A stretch of 64,000 nt of DNA from DAOUKH01 sp965219875 (GTDB lineage: Bacteria > Chloroflexota > Dehalococcoidia > SHYB01). The notes below the pieces were generated by a model, which saw only the letters and a program-made list of their open reading frames with translations, was not told the DNA's origin and did not search any database. Each line of letters starts with the position of its first letter. Within the stretch, counting starts at the first letter, position 1. Positions 37,485 through 45,934 of the stretch are shown piece by piece. The DNA is taken from NCBI GenBank assembly GCA_965219875.1, contig CBDCOW010000005.1, positions 62,001-126,000 on the forward strand, given 5' to 3'. The position numbers were made by a program, and so were the translations under genes.

Positions 37485-38567
37485 TTAGACCAGGTGGTAC
37501 AGGGCGGCCGCGTTCCCCACGATCATCTTTTGCTTCTCGTCGTCGGGCACGCCCGCGAAGTGCTCCTCGATGACCGCCTTCGAGTCGGGCCACGACGTCT
37601 CGCTGTGCGGGTAGTCGGACGACCACATGATGCTCTCGACCCCGATCGTGTGCCGCTCCCGAATGGCGACGGGGTCGTCGATCAGGGTTCCCAGCACGTG
37701 CCGCTTGAAGTAGTAGCTCGGCGGCTCCTTCAGGTCCGACTTCGTCCAGTGCCGGTGTTTGTTCCACACGTGGTCCATGTAGTTGATGATGAAGGCGCAC
37801 CAGCCCAGGCCGCCCTCGACTTCGACCAGCTTCAGGGTGGGGAAGCGCTCGAAGACGCCGCCGTAGATGAACAGGCCGATGGGCTCGGCCAAGCTGAGCT
37901 TGGTCATCGTCATGTCCGACAGGAAGTGCGGCGTGGTGTCGAAGCGGGTGCTCCGCCCGCCCATGCTGGAGTGGACCTGCACCGACATGCCTTGAGCGGC
38001 GATCTCGCCCCACAAGGCGTCGAACTTGGGGTCGGTGTAGTCGGCGCCGTCGGGGCTCACGCCGGGTATGAGCGCGCCCCGAAGGCCGACCTTGGCGGCG
38101 TGCTTGACCTCGGCGACCGCTTCATCCACATCCCACACCGGAATGTAGGCGATGCCGAGGAGCCGGTCGGGCGAGGGCTTGCAGAAGTCCGCCAGCCAGT
38201 CGTTGTAGGCGCGGTGGCTGGCGATGGCGAGGTCGTGGTCTTGCGTCCGCAGCGGGCCGCCTCCGTAGATCGCCTCGGCGTCCACCCCGTCAATGTCCTG
38301 GTCCTTCACCCGCTCGGTGGGGTCCCAGCCCCCCGGACGCGTGTCGCTGATCTTGCCCTTGAACTTGTAGTCCTCGGCCTTCTTCCCCGCCAGGTTCGAC
38401 AGCATGATGAACGGCGTCTTCCTGCCCTCGAAGACCACGAAGTCGCCCTCGTCGGTCGATTCCAGCGACGGAGCGCGGTCGGTGAAGCTCCCGGGGAGAT
38501 AGTCGCGCCAGAACGTAGGCGGCGGGCTGACGTGAGAGTCCGCCGATATGATGTGATACTGCCCCAT
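37485..38567 (-). CDS. Amidohydrolase family protein (amidohydrolase_2 type)
   Basis: These 360 residues start MGQYHIISADSHVSPPPTFW, with GVDAEAIYGGG, IPVWDVDEAVAEVKHA, VQVHSSMGG, EVEGGLGWCAFIINYMDHVW and IMWSSDYPHSETSWPDS carrying the metal-binding Asp. AGGAGGG precedes ATG 38567, which is preferred over the upstream 38585. It is paired with the 36245 amidohydrolase and divergent from the 38669 CoA-transferase. A catabolic role is inferred from the context. Confidence 0.88.
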   Translation of the reverse strand: MGQYHIISADSHVSPPPTFWRDYLPGSFTDRAPSLESTDEGDFVVFEGRKTPFIMLSNLAGKKAEDYKFKGKISDTRPGGWDPTERVKDQDIDGVDAEAIYGGGPLRTQDHDLAIASHRAYNDWLADFCKPSPDRLLGIAYIPVWDVDEAVAEVKHAAKVGLRGALIPGVSPDGADYTDPKFDALWGEIAAQGMSVQVHSSMGGRSTRFDTTPHFLSDMTMTKLSLAEPIGLFIYGGVFERFPTLKLVEVEGGLGWCAFIINYMDHVWNKHRHWTKSDLKEPPSYYFKRHVLGTLIDDPVAIRERHTIGVESIMWSSDYPHSETSWPDSKAVIEEHFAGVPDDEKQKMIVGNAAALYHLV

Positions 38568-38598
38568 ACGGCCCTCCTGCTGCACTGATTGCAGCGCC

Positions 38599-38604
38599 TA
38601 TACT
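38599..38604 (+). promoter_or_regulatory. Predicted -10 box (TATACT) of the 38669 operon
   Basis: TATACT lies 64 nt before ATG 38669 in the spacer between divergent genes. AGGAGGT at 38655-38661 provides the ribosome binding site. Confidence 0.4.
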
Positions 38605-38668
38605 ATGGCCCGTGCCGAAAGGTGGTCAAGCAAACCGCTGAGCCGGCGCTCGTAAGGAGGTGCGAACC

Positions 38669-39877
38669 ATGGCGAAACCGTTGCGCGGGGTGAAAGTCGT
38701 CGAGCTGGCGACGTGGGCGGCGCTGCCCGGCGGCGCAGCGATCCTGGCCGATTGGGGCGCCGATGTCGTTAAGATCGAAGACCCACGGACGGGCGACCCG
38801 CTCCGCGGCTTCCACCACAACGTCGGCGCCGGCAACGGCAACGCTCCCCCGCCCGCCTTCGAGCAGAAGAACCGCAACAAGCGCAACATCGCCCTCGACG
38901 TCAGCCTCCCCGAGGGGCGCGACGTCATCCGCGCCCTCCTCGCCAAGGCCGACGTCTTCGTGACCAGCATGCGGCCCGCGACGTTGGAACGGTACGGTCT
39001 CACCCACGCCGAGCTGAGCGAGCAGAACCCCGGCCTGGTGATGGTCCACCTCTCCGGTTTCGGCCACAAAGGCCCCGACGCCCACCGCCCCGGCTACGAC
39101 GCCCTCTGCTTCTGGTCGCGCACCGGCCTCGCCCGCAGCCTCGCCGGCTTCGACGCCGACCCCATCAGCCAGCGCCCCGCCCAGGGCGACCTCACCACCT
39201 CCATCGCCATCGCCGGCGGCGTCTGCGCCGCCCTCTTCGAACGCTCCCAAACCGGGAAGGGGCAGGAAGTCCTCGCCTCCCTCTACGGCACCGGGCTCTG
39301 GATCGTCTCCAGTGACATAACGACCACGTTCGTCACCGGCGAGAACCCTCGCAAGCTGGCGCGCAAGGACGTCGGCAACCCGCTCGTGACCACCTACCGG
39401 ACGAAGGATAGCTGGGTGCACCTCGTCAACCTCCAATCCGAACGCTTCTGGCCGCCGCTCTGCCGCGCCGTGGGCCGCGAGGACCTGATCGACGATGAGC
39501 GCTTCAGCGATCCGGTGAAGCGCGACGCCAATGGCCCGGAGCTCATCGAGATATTCGACGACGAGTTCGCCAAGCGCACCGTCGACGAGTGGCAGCCCCG
39601 CCTCGACGCCGAGGGCATCCGTTGGGGCCGCGTCCCCACGACACTCGACGCCACCCGCGACGAGCAGGCCTGGGTCAACGGCTACTATCAGACCATCCCC
39701 CACCCCGACCGGGGAGAGATGACCTTCGTCTCCAGTCCGCTCCAGTTCGGCGGCGAACCCTCGCCCATCGAGCGGCCCGCCGCCGCCGCCGGCCAGCACA
39801 CCGAGGAAGTCCTCCTCGAATACGGCTACTCGTGGGACGAGATCAACGCGCTGCGCGACAAGAACGCCGTGCTCTAA
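38669..39877 (+). CDS. CaiB/BaiF family III CoA-transferase, catalytic-Asp type (unpaired)
   Basis: These 402 residues have LRGVKVVELATWAALPGGAAILADWGADVVKIEDP and NRNKRNIALDV. The catalytic Asp is in AQGDLTTS, 24 residues before the G of GKGQEVLAS. ATG 38669 is 7 nt after AGGAGGT; the upstream in-frame GTG 38660 lies within that site. It is followed 13 nt later by the putative AhpD-like selenoprotein, so the two are probably co-transcribed. Confidence 0.9.
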   Translation: MAKPLRGVKVVELATWAALPGGAAILADWGADVVKIEDPRTGDPLRGFHHNVGAGNGNAPPPAFEQKNRNKRNIALDVSLPEGRDVIRALLAKADVFVTSMRPATLERYGLTHAELSEQNPGLVMVHLSGFGHKGPDAHRPGYDALCFWSRTGLARSLAGFDADPISQRPAQGDLTTSIAIAGGVCAALFERSQTGKGQEVLASLYGTGLWIVSSDITTTFVTGENPRKLARKDVGNPLVTTYRTKDSWVHLVNLQSERFWPPLCRAVGREDLIDDERFSDPVKRDANGPELIEIFDDEFAKRTVDEWQPRLDAEGIRWGRVPTTLDATRDEQAWVNGYYQTIPHPDRGEMTFVSSPLQFGGEPSPIERPAAAAGQHTEEVLLEYGYSWDEINALRDKNAVL

Positions 39878-39890
39878 GGAGGGAATCGCG

Positions 39891-40391
39891 ATGACCAGAC
39901 TGAGCGGAGAAATCGGCGAGATCTACGGCAAGCTACCCGCCCCGATCATCGAGGCGTGGCACAGCTTCACCACGGCGATGTGGCGGGACGGACGCATCGA
40001 CGCACCGCTCCGCGAGCTGATGCGCATGCGCTCCGCCCAGATCACCCGCTGCTTTGCCTGAGAGACCACCCGCATCGCTGAGGCTCAGCGAGCAGGACTG
40101 ACCGAAGAGACCATCGACAAGGTAGCCGACTTCCGCGCCTCCGACCTCCCCGAGCGCGAGAAGACCGCCCTGGAGTACACCGAACGCTTCATCTTCGATC
40201 CGGCATCGATCGACGACGACTTCTTCGCGCAGCTCCGCGAGCACTTCGGCGAGGAGGAAATCGTCGAGCTAGGCTTCATCGTCATCATGTACAACGGCCT
40301 GCACAGGTTCAACGCCTCTATCGACCTCGACCCCCACGAGCCGGGCCGGATATGGCACATCTCGCTCCTAGACGGCGTGCCAGCCGACTAG
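39891..40391 (+). CDS. AhpD/carboxymuconolactone decarboxylase-like protein, probable selenoprotein (UGA = Sec57)
   Basis: From ATG 39891 (GGAGGGAAT upstream) the frame reads MTRLSGEIGEIYGKLPAPII...RELMRMRSAQITRCFA, then TGA 40059-40061. It continues ETTRIAEAQRAGLTEETIDKVADFRAS...EREKTALEYTERF...VELGFIVIMYNGLHRFN to TAG 40391 (166 residues). The (R/S)AQIxxC-x-x-C redox motif of this family is expected exactly here, giving C54-F-A-U57. Conservation on both sides of the UGA and a hairpin 13 nt after it (loop at +21) argue for selenocysteine rather than decay. It would act as a peroxidase- or hydroperoxide-type reductase. Sec forms of AhpD-like proteins have been reported from marine metagenomes, as I recall. 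Confidence 0.8.
40072..40093 (+). promoter_or_regulatory. Candidate bacterial SECIS hairpin in the AhpD-like gene
   Basis: TCGCTGA (40075-40081) pairs perfectly with TCAGCGA (40085-40091) around a GGC loop. Two further pairs can form past a bulged A. The loop starts 21 nt after the UGA ends (40061), the same distance as in the FTR gene at 7401-7826, and begins with GG as SelB-binding loops usually do. Confidence 0.6.
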
Positions 40392-40403
40392 GAGGCCGGA
40401 GCG

Positions 40404-41255
40404 CTACTCAGAACCGACGCCCTTCGTCCGGTAGTCCCGGAACGGGCCGTCGCGCCAATCGAGCGCGGCCTTGAGCCCCTGCTCGTTGGCGATCTTCGTG
40501 AACTCGCCCGCGCTCTCCCGGAACGACGAGAGCGCCTGCATGTCGGCCCCGACGAGCAGCGCCGCCTTGAACCCCATGACCTCGTAGACCCGGTGCAGGC
40601 CCCGCTTGTTGATCGCCTGTAGGTCGGGCGCGATGTTCGACATGCGTTCGGCGTAAGCCAGCGTGCGCTCGTCGAGCTCGTCGGTCGGGAAGGCGAAGTT
40701 CGCGTAGCCCACCCGCACCGCCTCGTTCCCGTCCATAGAGTCGCCGGTCATGAGCAGCTCCGCCGCCTTGCGCATGGGCATCAACCAGGGATGGTAGATG
40801 ATGTCCACGCTCGAAAGCGCCCGCACCGCCGGATAGCCGATCTGGCAGTCCTCCGAGGTGAACACAAGGTCGCAGAAGGCGACGAGCTCGGTGGCGCCGG
40901 CGAGACAATAGCCGTGAATCTGCGCGATCACCGGCTTAAACAGGTCCCAGATCGTCGTGTAGGTGTTAATGAGGCTTCGCGGCCACTCCCCCGGCCCCTT
41001 CGAAACGTAGGTCTGGAACTTCGAGCGGTCCTGGCCGCCGGGCGTCAGGTCGTAGCCCGCGCTGAAGGCCCGCCCCGCGCCGCGCAGGACGATGGTTCGC
41101 ACGTCGTCGTCCAACTCCATGATCCGCAGCGTGTCGATAAGCTCCGCGAGCAGCGCCCTGCTGAGCGCGTTCAGCTTCTCGGGACGGTTGAGGGTAATGC
41201 GGCCCACCCTCCCGATCACCTCGGTGCGCAAATGCTCGTACGCGGGGTACTCCAT
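40404..41255 (-). CDS. Enoyl-CoA hydratase/isomerase family protein
   Basis: This 283-residue crotonase-fold protein has VGRITLNRPEKLNALSRAL, the oxyanion-hole segment RGAGRAFSAGYDLTPGGQD, and the second oxyanion loop IHGYCLAGATELVAFCDLVFTSE. The usual catalytic Glu positions are partly changed (SSVD...), so activity may differ from classical hydration. GGAGGAG precedes ATG 41255, and TAGAAT about 36 nt upstream is a probable -10. It is convergent with the selenoprotein gene. Confidence 0.88.
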   Translation of the reverse strand: MEYPAYEHLRTEVIGRVGRITLNRPEKLNALSRALLAELIDTLRIMELDDDVRTIVLRGAGRAFSAGYDLTPGGQDRSKFQTYVSKGPGEWPRSLINTYTTIWDLFKPVIAQIHGYCLAGATELVAFCDLVFTSEDCQIGYPAVRALSSVDIIYHPWLMPMRKAAELLMTGDSMDGNEAVRVGYANFAFPTDELDERTLAYAERMSNIAPDLQAINKRGLHRVYEVMGFKAALLVGADMQALSSFRESAGEFTKIANEQGLKAALDWRDGPFRDYRTKGVGSE

Positions 41256-41354
41256 GCCGCTCCTCCTCGCCTGGGCCGAATGCCCGCATTCTAGGGGCGC
41301 CACGAAAGGCCCTCAACGCTCCAGAGAGAACTCTCTCCCTCGCAGTCAGCCACC

Positions 41355-41400
41355 CCGGCTACGCAAGGGTCTCCGTAGGGGCGATTCGCGAATCGTCCAC
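41355..41400. repeat. IS-end-like repeat with GGGGCGATTCGCGAATCG palindrome
   Basis: GGCTACGCAAGGGTCTCC resembles the right terminal repeat of the IS at 59267-60474. The following GTAGGGGCGATTCGCGAATC is a near-copy of the perfect palindrome at 59049-59070. The surrounding 41256-42205 stretch (about 950 nt) has no supported gene; it contains this repeat, the structured element at 41708 and the repeats at 41935. Confidence 0.6.
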
Positions 41401-41707
41401 CCTCGCCCGCCGAGGGCCGCCCCCTCCGCCATCCGCCCCTTCCCCATGCCCGCTCCCGTCCCCTACCATGTCCCCATGCGAAACCAGCCCGTTCGGCGCC
41501 GGCCAAGGCGCATACCCCCGCTTCCTCGGGGAGCCTGTAAACGGCCACGGGCGCGCGCAAGAGCTCCTTCGGGAGACTCCGGCGCGTAGGCGCACCGAGC
41601 GCCGTCTGTCGGCGCTTTTACTAAGACGTCGCTGACTTCAGCGGCCGTCTGGAAGAACTTCACATGGCCGGTCTCCTAGGGACCAGCGAGGCCATGCCGG
41701 AGTTGCA

Positions 41708-41811
41708 AGGCGAGTTTGGAGAAGCGGCCCGGTGCGGTAACCCCCGCCGGGCCCGCGTCCGCTACGCCCGCTACGGCGGCGCAGCGGACGCTCTCCAACT
41801 CAGCCTTTTTT
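41708..41811 (+). ncRNA. Candidate structured RNA: two hairpins inside an outer stem, ending in a T-run
   Basis: The outer arms AGGCGAGTTTGGAG (41708-41721) and CTCCAACTCAGCCT (41793-41806) pair with one bulge each. Hairpin 1 is GCGGCCCGG (41724-41732) with CCGGGCCCGC (41747-41756). Hairpin 2 is GTCCGCT (41757-41763) with AGCGGAC (41783-41789), and an inner CGCC/GGCG. TTTTTT (41806-41811) directly follows the outer stem. The layout is a three-way junction capped by an intrinsic terminator, with no protein gene upstream on this strand. No family recognised. Confidence 0.35.
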
Positions 41812-41934
41812 CGGGGTTACGCCCTGGCCCTCCTGTGCCTTCCGTGGCCCGCCCTCTCCGCCGCGCTGGCCGCTCCCCGTCCCATCCCATCCGACTCTCA
41901 CGGTCATCCAAGCGAAAGCGGCGTCCACCCCTCG

Positions 41935-42175
41935 CCAGTGGGAGACCATTGCACAACCCGCCTGCGGGCAGCTTCGGTGGGGCCGGGAGGTCTTGCCTCT
42001 TCTCCCCACGGGAGAAGATTGAGATGAGGGGCCGCCCGACCACCACCGAAGGTCATCGAAGCGCACCGCCACCCTCCCGTAGGGGCGCCCCTTGTGGGCG
42101 CCCGCCTTCGGCCTTTCCCCTCTGGGGGAAACTGAAAGAGGGCACGCGCCGCAGGCGCGTCGGAGGGGCGGGGTA
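41935..42175. repeat. Cluster of dispersed intergenic repeats
   Basis: The units, in order, are GGGAGACCATTGCACAACCC (IS-end-like); GGGAGGTCTTGCCTCTTCTC...GAGATGAGGGG (41976-42031); TAGGGGCGCCCCTTGTGGGC (about 42080-42105); and CCCTCTGGGGGAAACTGAAAGAGG plus a CGCGCCGCAGGCGCG hairpin (42111-42160). The same units recur singly or together at 27990, 30616, 43715 and 59005-60640. Confidence 0.75.
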
Positions 42176-42205
42176 GCGAGGAGTGAGAAGGCCGCGGCCC
42201 GCCGC

Positions 42206-43039
42206 CTACAGCGGCCAGTCGCCGGAGAACACGCGGGCGACGGGGCCTTCGAGCCAGACTTCCCCTTCGCCGTCCCAGTCGATCTTCAGTTCGCCGCCGG
42301 GGAGGCTCACCACCACCGACTCACCCGCAAGCCCCTTGATTTGGGCCGCGACGGCGATTGCCGACGCCCCGCTCCCGCAGGCCAACGTCTCGCTCGCGCC
42401 GCGCTCCCAGACCCGCGCCTTAACGCGATCCGGGCTCTCGACGTTGACAATCTCGAAGTTCACCCGCCGCGGGAAGAACGGATCGTGCTCGACCAGGGGG
42501 CCGACGCGCTCCAGCGGCCACGACTCGACCGGCTCGTCGATGAAGGCGACGGCGTGGGGATTGCCCATCGAAAGACTCGTGATCCGCAGATTGGCATCGC
42601 CCACCTGAAGAGGGTGGTCGATCACCCTCTCGACGCCGCTCAACGTCACCGGTATCTGTGCCGGGTCGAAGCGCGGCGCGCCCATGCCGACGCGGGCCGC
42701 GACGACCCGTCCGTTCTCGAGGCGGGGCGTGATCTCGTGGATGCCGGCCAGCGTCTCGATGGTGAGCAGGTCGCGCGGCGCGCCCATCTCCTCGATGACG
42801 TGCTTGGCGAAGCAGCGAATGCCGTTCCCCGACATCTCCGCCTCCGAGCCGTCGGCGTTGAATAGCACCATCCGGTGCGCCGCCTTGGCGGACGCCTCCA
42901 CCACCAGCAGCCCATCGGCGCCGACGCCCGTGTGACGCTCGCACATCGCCAAAGCCAGCGCCGGCCAATCGGCTGTGCCGCCGTCGGCTTCGACGATGAG
43001 AAAGTCGTTCCCTGCCCCGTGATACTTGGTAAATCGCAT
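42206..43039 (-). CDS. dapF: Diaminopimelate epimerase
   Basis: This 277-residue enzyme interconverts LL- and meso-diaminopimelate for lysine and peptidoglycan synthesis. It starts MRFTKYHGAGNDFLIVE. The first catalytic Cys is in SGNGIRCFAKHV near residue 80, and the second is in TLACGSGASAIAVAA near 222. SMGNPHAVAF is typical. TATAAT (43054-43049) ends 9 nt before ATG 43039, so the mRNA is probably nearly leaderless. meso-DAP in the wall or lysine synthesis is implied. Confidence 0.95.
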   Translation of the reverse strand: MRFTKYHGAGNDFLIVEADGGTADWPALALAMCERHTGVGADGLLVVEASAKAAHRMVLFNADGSEAEMSGNGIRCFAKHVIEEMGAPRDLLTIETLAGIHEITPRLENGRVVAARVGMGAPRFDPAQIPVTLSGVERVIDHPLQVGDANLRITSLSMGNPHAVAFIDEPVESWPLERVGPLVEHDPFFPRRVNFEIVNVESPDRVKARVWERGASETLACGSGASAIAVAAQIKGLAGESVVVSLPGGELKIDWDGEGEVWLEGPVARVFSGDWPL

Positions 43040-43122
43040 AGCGGGCGTATTATACAGCGCCAACACCCCCGGACGGCGTGCCTCTTCGAGCACGGCGCTC
43101 GTCCGACACCGCGGAAGAGGCC

Positions 43123-43701
43123 ATGGACTACGACAAGATCGCTCCGTTGATGCGGCGGTTGTGGGCGCCGGTCGCCATCGTCACCGCATCATCCCAGGGC
43201 CGCGACAACGCCCAGGCCGCCGTCTCCATCGGCGGCGCTTCCATCGTCGCCGACCGCCCCCGCGTCGTCGTCCAACTCTACAAGACCAACCTCACCCACG
43301 ACCTGGTCGTGGAGAGCGGCGTATTCGCCCTCTGCTTCGCGCGCCGCGACCAGCTCGACCTCGTCCACGACATGGGCTTCGTCAGCGGCCACGCCGGCGA
43401 CAAGATGGCCGACCTCGCCTACTCCAAGGGCGCGACCGGCAGCCCCGTGCTCGACGACTGCCTCGGCTTCCTCGATTGCCGGGTCATCAACGCTATGGAC
43501 GGCGGCGACATGACCGTCTTCCTCGCCGACGTCGTCGACGGCGGCATGCGCTCCGAGGGCGACGCCCTCGACAGCCCCTACTGGCGCGACGTCATCCCCC
43601 AGCCCTGGACCGACGAGTGGAACGAGAAGATCTCCAAGGAAGTCGAACACTCCCGCCGGGTGATGGACGCCATCGACCCTTCCCGCTTCTCCCCCCGTTA
43701 G
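43123..43701 (+). CDS. Flavin reductase-like FMN-binding protein
   Basis: This 192-residue protein of the flavin reductase family has APVAIVTASSQGRDNAQAAVSIGGASIVADRPRVVVQLYKTNLTHDLVVESGVFALCF, LDCRVINAMDGGDMTVFLADVVDGG and PYWRDVIPQPWTDEW. It would reduce FMN with NAD(P)H or bind FMN in an oxidoreductase. It is divergent from dapF. Repeats follow its stop. Confidence 0.88.
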   Translation: MDYDKIAPLMRRLWAPVAIVTASSQGRDNAQAAVSIGGASIVADRPRVVVQLYKTNLTHDLVVESGVFALCFARRDQLDLVHDMGFVSGHAGDKMADLAYSKGATGSPVLDDCLGFLDCRVINAMDGGDMTVFLADVVDGGMRSEGDALDSPYWRDVIPQPWTDEWNEKISKEVEHSRRVMDAIDPSRFSPR

Positions 43702-43714
43702 GCAGCAGCTTCTC

Positions 43715-43945
43715 CTCCCGTAGGGGCGCCCCTTGTGGGCGCCCGTCCCGGGATGGGTCGGGAGGGTCTTGCCTCTTCTCCCCACGGGAGAAGATTGAGA
43801 TGAGGGGCCCTCTCTCAACCACCAAGGGCCTTTCGAGGAGCGGCGCCCCAATTGCCTGGGCGGGGCATCACCCAAATACCTCCCCCGCAGGGGGAGCACC
43901 TTAAGCCTCTCCCCCTCTGGGGGAGACTGAAAGAGGGCCGGGGCG
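43715..43945. repeat. Cluster of dispersed intergenic repeats
   Basis: The cluster contains CCGTAGGGGCGCCCCTTGTG (43721 on), the GGGAGGGTCTTGCC...GAGATGAGGGG unit with its CTTCTCCC/GGGAGAAG hairpin (43752-43808), and CCCTCTGGGGGAGACTGAAA (about 43910-43934). The 260-nt spacer between convergent genes is almost wholly repeat. Confidence 0.75.
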
Positions 43946-43961
43946 GGGCGCCGCCCTCCGG

Positions 43962-44759
43962 CTACTGCATGAACGAGGCGGCGTTGATGAAAAGGCTCTG
44001 GCCGTTGACTCCGCTCGATGCGTCGGAGGCAAGGTAGACCATCAGGTCCGCCACCTCGTCGGTGCTGACGATGCGCTTCTCCGGCGAGACGGCGGCAAAG
44101 CGGGCCCGCACCTCCTCAAGAGTCACGCCCTCTTCCCTTGCCAAGCGTTGCTGGACGCCGTCCAGCAGCTCAGTGGCTACGGACCCGGGAACGATGCAGT
44201 TCGTTCGTATCCCATGCCCGGCGCCCTCCCACGCAAGCGAGTAGGTAAGCCCAATGACGCCCATCTTCGTTGCGGTGTAGTGTGCGCGGCCCCGCATCCC
44301 CCTGCGGATAACGTCCGACGACACGTTGATGATCGCGCCCTTCTTCTTGCGCATCATATGGGGCATGACGTACTTGGCGAAGAGCGCGGGGCCGCGCAGG
44401 TTGATGCCGTAGACAAGGTCGAAGTCCTCGAACGGCATGTCGACCAGATCGATTGCATAGCCCCCAGGAGCTCCGAGAACCGCTGCGTTGTTGACCAGCA
44501 CGTCCACGCCGCCAAACGCCTCGGCGGTGCGCTCGACGAACGCGCGGACCTGTCCCTCGTCGGCAACGTCGGTGACCAGCGCCAACGCCTTGCCGCCGGC
44601 GCTCTCGATCTCGCTTGCCACGGCGTCAATCTCGGACTGCGTCCTCGAGCAAATCGCCACCGACGCGCCGAGCTCCGCGAAGCGTAACGCTGCCGCCTTC
44701 CCGATTCCCTTGCCCGCGCCGGTGATGATCACCGTCTTGCCGTCAAAGCGGATCTGCAT
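43962..44759 (-). CDS. SDR family NAD(P)-dependent oxidoreductase
   Basis: This 265-residue classical SDR has the cofactor motif TGAGKGIG (~14-21), NNAAV, the catalytic-Ser strand INVSSDVIR, YTATK for Tyr/Lys, and PGSVATELL. The SRTQS end of strand 2 suggests NADP(H). The gene begins 3 nt after the BKACE gene on the same strand, so the two are co-transcribed and may act on one pathway. Confidence 0.9.
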   Translation of the reverse strand: MQIRFDGKTVIITGAGKGIGKAAALRFAELGASVAICSRTQSEIDAVASEIESAGGKALALVTDVADEGQVRAFVERTAEAFGGVDVLVNNAAVLGAPGGYAIDLVDMPFEDFDLVYGINLRGPALFAKYVMPHMMRKKKGAIINVSSDVIRRGMRGRAHYTATKMGVIGLTYSLAWEGAGHGIRTNCIVPGSVATELLDGVQQRLAREEGVTLEEVRARFAAVSPEKRIVSTDEVADLMVYLASDASSGVNGQSLFINAASFMQ

Positions 44760-44762
44760 GCG

Positions 44763-45644
44763 TCAGGCCGTCATCCCCATCATCGCCCGCCCCTCCGCGA
44801 GCGTGGCGACCTCGCGGCCCGCCTTGTGTGCCAGGTCGACCGCCTCCTTCACCAGATCGGCGTTCGTGGGACGCCGCCCGTCGATCACCGGCGTGTCGCC
44901 GAGTCCGGTGCGAATGTGGCCCCCCATCGCCGCGGCGAGCATGTACATCCGCCCTGCCTCCTCCGGCGACCGGAACATCGTGATGAACCAGTGCGCATCC
45001 ACGCCCGGCGGAATCATGTCGAGGTACATCGAGAGTCCCTTGGCGTTGGGATACGGCCCAGCGGCGTTCCCGCTCGACATAAAGATCTTCAGCACCAGCG
45101 GCTCCGCCGCCAGTCCCATCCGCAGGTACTCGTGGACGTGGCGCATGTGGCCCACGTCGCGCACCCCAAGGCTGAACGCGACGCCATGCTCCCGTGACAT
45201 TTCCATGAAGTAGATCAGGTCATCGTGACTGTTGACGTACGTCCCGCCCGGCCGGAACGCGCCGGTATCGGGATCGACGCCCGAGTTGTTCGTCGCCCCC
45301 ACGTCGAATGTCGCCAGGTCGAGCTTCGCCGCGGGGTCGTTGGCCAGCGCGCCGATGTGGGCGTAGCGCTGCTCCTTGGGCCGTGCCCCAGGGTAGGAGG
45401 GGTACAGAAGCGCGTCGGGCCGATCGCGGCGGATCATGGCCATCGCCTCGCCGTAGACCTTCGCGTCGGTCCAGAGCTGCGCCCCCGTGTCGGCGTCGCG
45501 GGCGTGGAAGTGGACGATCGTGGCCCCCGCCTCGATGCAGGCTAGCGCGTCCTCGGCGATCTCCTCCGGCCCATACGGCACGTTGGGGTTGTACTTCTTC
45601 GACGCCAGCTCGTTGATCGCCGCCTCGATCATCATCTTCTGCAT
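44763..45644 (-). CDS. BKACE (β-keto acid cleavage enzyme, DUF849) family protein
   Basis: This 293-residue protein has MIEAAINELASKKYNPNVPYGPEEIAEDALACIEAGATIVHFHARD, where HFH is the Zn2+ motif, plus GVRDVGHMRHVHEYLRMG, AMGGHIRTGLGDTP and EAVDLAHKAGREVATLAEGRAMMG. Family members condense a β-keto acid with acetyl-CoA to give a CoA ester and acetoacetate. GGAGGGG precedes ATG 45644, and TAGAAT 24 nt further up is a probable -10. The SDR gene follows at once. Confidence 0.9.
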   Translation of the reverse strand: MQKMMIEAAINELASKKYNPNVPYGPEEIAEDALACIEAGATIVHFHARDADTGAQLWTDAKVYGEAMAMIRRDRPDALLYPSYPGARPKEQRYAHIGALANDPAAKLDLATFDVGATNNSGVDPDTGAFRPGGTYVNSHDDLIYFMEMSREHGVAFSLGVRDVGHMRHVHEYLRMGLAAEPLVLKIFMSSGNAAGPYPNAKGLSMYLDMIPPGVDAHWFITMFRSPEEAGRMYMLAAAMGGHIRTGLGDTPVIDGRRPTNADLVKEAVDLAHKAGREVATLAEGRAMMGMTA

Positions 45645-45756
45645 CGCGCCCCTCCAGTCAGGCCGCGATTCTAGCACGCGCCGGAACGTCCTCGCCCCGG
45701 CCCATACTCCTAGCGGAGACCTTCGCGTCCCTTGGTCCGTGGGGGGCGTGTCGGGT

Positions 45757-45797
45757 TCTTCCCTCTCCCGCTGGGAGAGGGTTGGGGTGAGGGCGGG
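45757..45797. repeat. Palindromic intergenic repeat
   Basis: CCCTCTCCCGCTGGGAGAGG (45761-45780) is a near-perfect palindrome, followed by GTTGGGGTGAGGGCGGGG. This is a widespread intergenic repeat form in high-GC bacteria and related in style to the GGGAGAAG units elsewhere here. Confidence 0.6.
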
Positions 45798-45873
45798 GGG
45801 AGGCGGGGCGCGCCAAGGTGGACGAAGCCCGCCGCCGTCGAGGGCGGACGAGAGGCGCCACGCGCACCGGTGC

Positions 45874-45879
45874 TATACT
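45874..45879 (+). promoter_or_regulatory. Predicted -10 box (TATACT) of the 45935 gene
   Basis: TATACT lies 55 nt upstream of ATG 45935; AAAGGAG (45924-45930) is the ribosome binding site. Confidence 0.4.
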
Positions 45880-45934
45880 TCCGTGCACCTCCGGCCTCCG
45901 CCCCCTCCAGCGGCCCGGACGCGAAAGGAGCCAG

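Noticed and set aside
41359..42176. Several overlapping ORFs in the 41.3-42.2 kb stretch
   Set aside because: Their products are Arg/Pro/Gly-rich and coincide with dispersed repeats and GC-rich sequence, so they look like chance frames.
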